A stretch of 64,000 nucleotides of DNA from Methylomonas paludis (lineage in GTDB: Bacteria; Pseudomonadota; Gammaproteobacteria; Methylococcales; Methylomonadaceae), in assembly GCF_018734325.1 (NCBI RefSeq), contig NZ_CP073754.1, positions 1,798,001 to 1,862,000 of the forward strand. Reading direction: 5' to 3'. This document shows positions 60,215-64,000 of this stretch, piece by piece. Under the pieces are notes generated by a model. The model searched no databases, was not told the origin of the DNA, and saw only the letters and a list, made by a program, of their open reading frames with translations. A program made the translations under genes and the position numbers. The stretch's first letter is position 1. Each line of letters starts with the position of its first letter.

Positions 60215-60550
60215 ATGAACAATTCAATATTGAACTGCAAAGCTGCATCCTGCGGCACGACTAAACTGGCTGTTGCCATCACCTGTATGCTGCTGTTGGG
60301 CGGCTTATCGATCTCCTCAGCCTGGGCGGAACATGGTAATGATCATGGCCGGGGCGGTGGTGGAGAGCACCACGAAGACCATGATCATGGCAACTGGCGT
60401 GGCGGTGGTTATGGTTACGGCAACCATTACGGCTATGGTCAAGGTTATGGCTACGGCTACGCCCAACCGGTTTATGTGCCGCCACCGGTATATGCAGTGC
60501 CGATACAATCGCCTGGCATCAATCTGATAGTACCGCTTAACTTTCGTTAG
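60215..60550 (+). CDS. Gly/His/Tyr-rich exported protein
   Basis: 111 residues from the ATG at 60215. A signal peptide (LAVAITCMLLLGGLSISSAW-A) is followed by a His/Gly-rich part (GNDHGRGGGGEHHEDHDHGN) and Gly/Tyr repeats (YGYGNHYGYGQGYGYGYAQP), ending VPIQSPGINLIVPLNFR. Low complexity, probably periplasmic or outer-membrane attached; the final hydrophobic strand could insert in a membrane. Co-transcribed with the Spy-like gene. Confidence 0.7.
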   Translation: MNNSILNCKAASCGTTKLAVAITCMLLLGGLSISSAWAEHGNDHGRGGGGEHHEDHDHGNWRGGGYGYGNHYGYGQGYGYGYAQPVYVPPPVYAVPIQSPGINLIVPLNFR

Positions 60551-60629
60551 TTTTCCAATATTTGGGCAAATTTTCTGGTTTTTATGGGTTTGTTAACACC
60601 TTTTAACCAGAAAACGGCATAATATTGTT

Positions 60630-61475
60630 ATGAAAACGCCTAAAAGAATAGAACCCTTAATTGAGAACGGTCTGGTTGACGAAGTGCTGCGGTCCTTAAA
60701 AAGCGGTAAGGAAGCCGCAGTCTATGTGGTGCGCTGCGGCACGGAAATTCGCTGCGCCAAAGTCTATAAAGAAGCCGATCAGCGCAGTTTCCGCCAAAGT
60801 GTGCTGTATCAGGAAGGCCGCAAGGTGCGTAACAGCCGCCGGGCCAGAGCGATGGAAAAGGGTAGCCGTTATGGCCGTGAGGCACAGGAATCAGCCTGGC
60901 AAAACGCTGAGGTCACGGCCTTATACCGGCTTACCGATGCCGGGATCAGGGTTCCCAAACCCTATAATTTTATTGATGGGGTGTTATTAATGGAGCTGGT
61001 CACCGATGCCGATGGTCAGCCCGCCCCCCGACTGAATGATGTGCAAATGTCGGCAGAGCAGGCCAGGCAATTTCATGGTTTCCTGATTACCCAGATTGTG
61101 CGCATGCTCTGTGATGGTCTGGTGCATGGTGATTTGTCGGAGTACAACGTCCTGGTGGCCAGTGATGGCCCGGTGATTATTGATTTGCCCCAGGCAGTCG
61201 ATGCTGCCGGCAACAACAATGCTCAAATGATGCTGGAACGTGATGTCGGCAATATGGCCAGCTATTTTGGCCAATTTGCCCCGGAACTGTTATCCAGCCA
61301 TTACGGTAAAGAGATGTGGCATCTGTACCAGCGTGGTGAATTACACCCGGATAGCCAACTCAGCGGTTATTATCAGGAAAGCGCCAGGCCAGCCGATTTA
61401 CGCAGTATTATTCGTGAAATTGACGCAGCCCGTGAAGACAATGAAGCACGGCTGCGCTTTGCCGATCCTCACTAG
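60630..61475 (+). CDS. RIO1-like serine/threonine kinase
   Basis: 281 residues. The RIO kinase core is clear: a Gly/Lys region LKSGKEAAVYVVRCG, AKVYKEADQRSFRQ with the catalytic Lys, the catalytic loop GLVHGDLSEYNVLVAS and the metal-binding DLPQAVD (Asp of the DFG-like motif). It matches the bacterial PA4780-type RIO kinases, about 280-300 residues. Targets in bacteria are unknown. Between the Spy-like pair and the N-ATPase operon; a CCTCAC/GTGAGG hairpin (61467-61493) closes it. Confidence 0.9.
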   Translation: MKTPKRIEPLIENGLVDEVLRSLKSGKEAAVYVVRCGTEIRCAKVYKEADQRSFRQSVLYQEGRKVRNSRRARAMEKGSRYGREAQESAWQNAEVTALYRLTDAGIRVPKPYNFIDGVLLMELVTDADGQPAPRLNDVQMSAEQARQFHGFLITQIVRMLCDGLVHGDLSEYNVLVASDGPVIIDLPQAVDAAGNNNAQMMLERDVGNMASYFGQFAPELLSSHYGKEMWHLYQRGELHPDSQLSGYYQESARPADLRSIIREIDAAREDNEARLRFADPH

Positions 61476-61505
61476 CCTAACAGCCTGGTGAGGTGACGGT
61501 CTTGA

Positions 61506-63331
<1,826 letters not shown>

Positions 63332-63339
<8 letters not shown>

Positions 63340-63670
63340 TAAAGCCGCCAAGCCGCCGGTCAAACCGGATAATCTGGCCGACCAGATCGGCACTAAAGTG
63401 GTACGCAAGCTCAAGGCTCGCCGTCACGGTACTCCCGGCATCTGGTTTGGCATGGGTATGATGGGCCTGATCGGCTGGTCGGTGGCCACCCCAACTTTGT
63501 TGGGTGTTGCGCTGGGCATGTGGCTGGATAAGCATTTTCCCGGCAAACACCCCTGGACGCTGGCGCTGTTAATGGCAGGGCTGGTACTGGGCTGTGTCAA
63601 TGCCTGGATGTGGGTAGCTAAAGAAGACAAGGCTATGCATCAGCAAGACGAGGAAGATAATGATGAATGA
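63332..63670 (+). CDS. atpQ: N-ATPase AtpQ (AtpI-like) membrane protein
   Basis: 112 residues from the ATG at 63332, overlapping the atpC stop. Two membrane helices of AtpI type: GMMGLIGWSVATPTLLGVAL with GMWLDKHFPGKHPWTLALL and AGLVLGCVNAWMWVA. The Lys/Arg N-terminus and Asp/Glu tail flank them. In N-ATPase operons atpQ and atpR follow epsilon; AtpI-like proteins help assemble the c-ring. Confidence 0.85.
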
Positions 63671-63959
63671 TATCCTGATATTAGCATTGGCCTGGCTGGC
63701 AGGCGCAGGCCTGGGCGGGGTGTTTTTTGCCGGTTTATGGTGGACGATCCGCAATGGTCTAAACTGTAAGCATCCGGCGCTATTGTTTCTAGGCAGTTGG
63801 CTGCTGCGCAGTACGTTGGTGGTGGCAGGATTTTATCTGGTCGGTGGCAGCCAATGGCAGCGCTGGTTGTCGTGTTTAGTGGGATTTATCATGGCGCGCC
63901 TGTTGGTTAGCCACCTGACCAATACCAGCAAATCGCAGCAGGTTAAGCATGCATCTTAG
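63660..63959 (+). CDS. atpR: N-ATPase AtpR membrane protein
   Basis: 99 residues, three helices: ILILALAWLAGAGLGGVFFA, LLFLGSWLLRSTLVVAGFYL and WQRWLSCLVGFIMARLLVSH. The GGVFFAGLWWT and WLLRS segments with conserved Arg are the AtpR pattern; AtpR is thought to interact with the c subunit. Starts inside the end of atpQ (11-bp overlap; ATG at 63660 or 63663). Confidence 0.85.
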   Translation: MMNDILILALAWLAGAGLGGVFFAGLWWTIRNGLNCKHPALLFLGSWLLRSTLVVAGFYLVGGSQWQRWLSCLVGFIMARLLVSHLTNTSKSQQVKHAS

Positions 63960-64000
63960 TCCTGATCAAATCATTTACTGGCAATGGGGCGTGGTTAAAC
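63949..64000 (+). CDS. atpB: N-ATPase subunit a, N-terminal fragment
   Basis: The ATG at 63949 overlaps the atpR stop and opens MHLSPDQIIYWQWGVVK, the usual start of N-ATPase subunit a. It runs off the right edge, so only 17 residues are seen. The assignment rests on operon order. Confidence 0.7.
   Translation, partial: MHLSPDQIIYWQWGVVK

Overview
The window looks like a chromosomal segment of a gammaproteobacterial methylotroph or methanotroph (Methylococcales-like). The reasons are the pairing of phosphoketolase and acetate kinase with sugar-phosphate genes, an SmbP-like protein, an N-ATPase operon and many dispersed short repeats. No methane oxidation gene is in the window, so the placement is an inference. 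No rRNA, tRNA or CRISPR array was seen.

Layout. 1-528: a collagen-like exported protein gene (minus strand, runs off the left edge) whose signal peptide is split by a 277-bp repeat. 0.7-9.4 kb: MFS transporter, MlaA-type lipoprotein, MgtA Mg2+ ATPase, Crp/Fnr-family regulator, SmbP-like protein, HflK/HflC. 10-14.3 kb: acetate kinase, YihY/BrkB membrane protein, class I fructose-bisphosphate aldolase, Zn alcohol dehydrogenase. 14.5-20.8 kb: small genes, repeat arrays and a large DUF4062-like/STAND NTPase/WD40/Sel1 gene with an in-frame stop. 20.9-27.3 kb: stress-type membrane protein, phosphoketolase, phosphoglycerate mutase-like phosphatase, glucose-6-phosphate isomerase, YfdX. 28-36.8 kb: endonuclease/exonuclease/phosphatase family protein, cardiolipin synthase, small exported proteins, a PAS-GAF-GGDEF-EAL protein, VIT1-like transporter, BON protein. 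36.9-47.7 kb: a complete IS4-type element, YqjD/YqjE/YqjK-like set, OmpA-family protein, ice-binding pseudogene, BON lipoprotein, DUF1207 protein, VOC protein. 48.6-53 kb: a DevBCA-like ABC exporter with its outer-membrane factor. 53.2-60.5 kb: small stress-type genes, an acyltransferase, transposase remnants and repeat arrays, a Spy/CpxP-like protein. 60.6 kb to the end: RIO1-type kinase and the start of the N-ATPase operon.

Two signals tie the window together. First, a 277-bp, highly structured element occurs four times, three copies apparently identical and one with a single substitution. Each copy sits in the same hexamer, CGCTGA, and shares CTGA at both ends. Three of the four copies split a protein gene, always in the same orientation relative to the gene, and removing exactly 277 bp restores the reading frame across the junction in all three. 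No transposase is encoded in it; it behaves like a non-autonomous IS200/IS605-type element or a mobile structured RNA (HEARO/omega-RNA-like or intron-like).

Second, a CRP-spaced imperfect palindrome, TGTNCG-N4-CGNACA, lies roughly 60-180 bp upstream of most of the stress and fermentative genes: mgtA, the Crp/Fnr gene itself, smbP-like, ackA, the phosphoketolase operon, BON genes, ompA, the ice-binding gene, the Spy-like gene and several small orphan genes. This suggests one regulon, plausibly controlled by the Crp/Fnr protein encoded here, that joins a phosphoketolase-acetate kinase ATP route to an envelope stress response.
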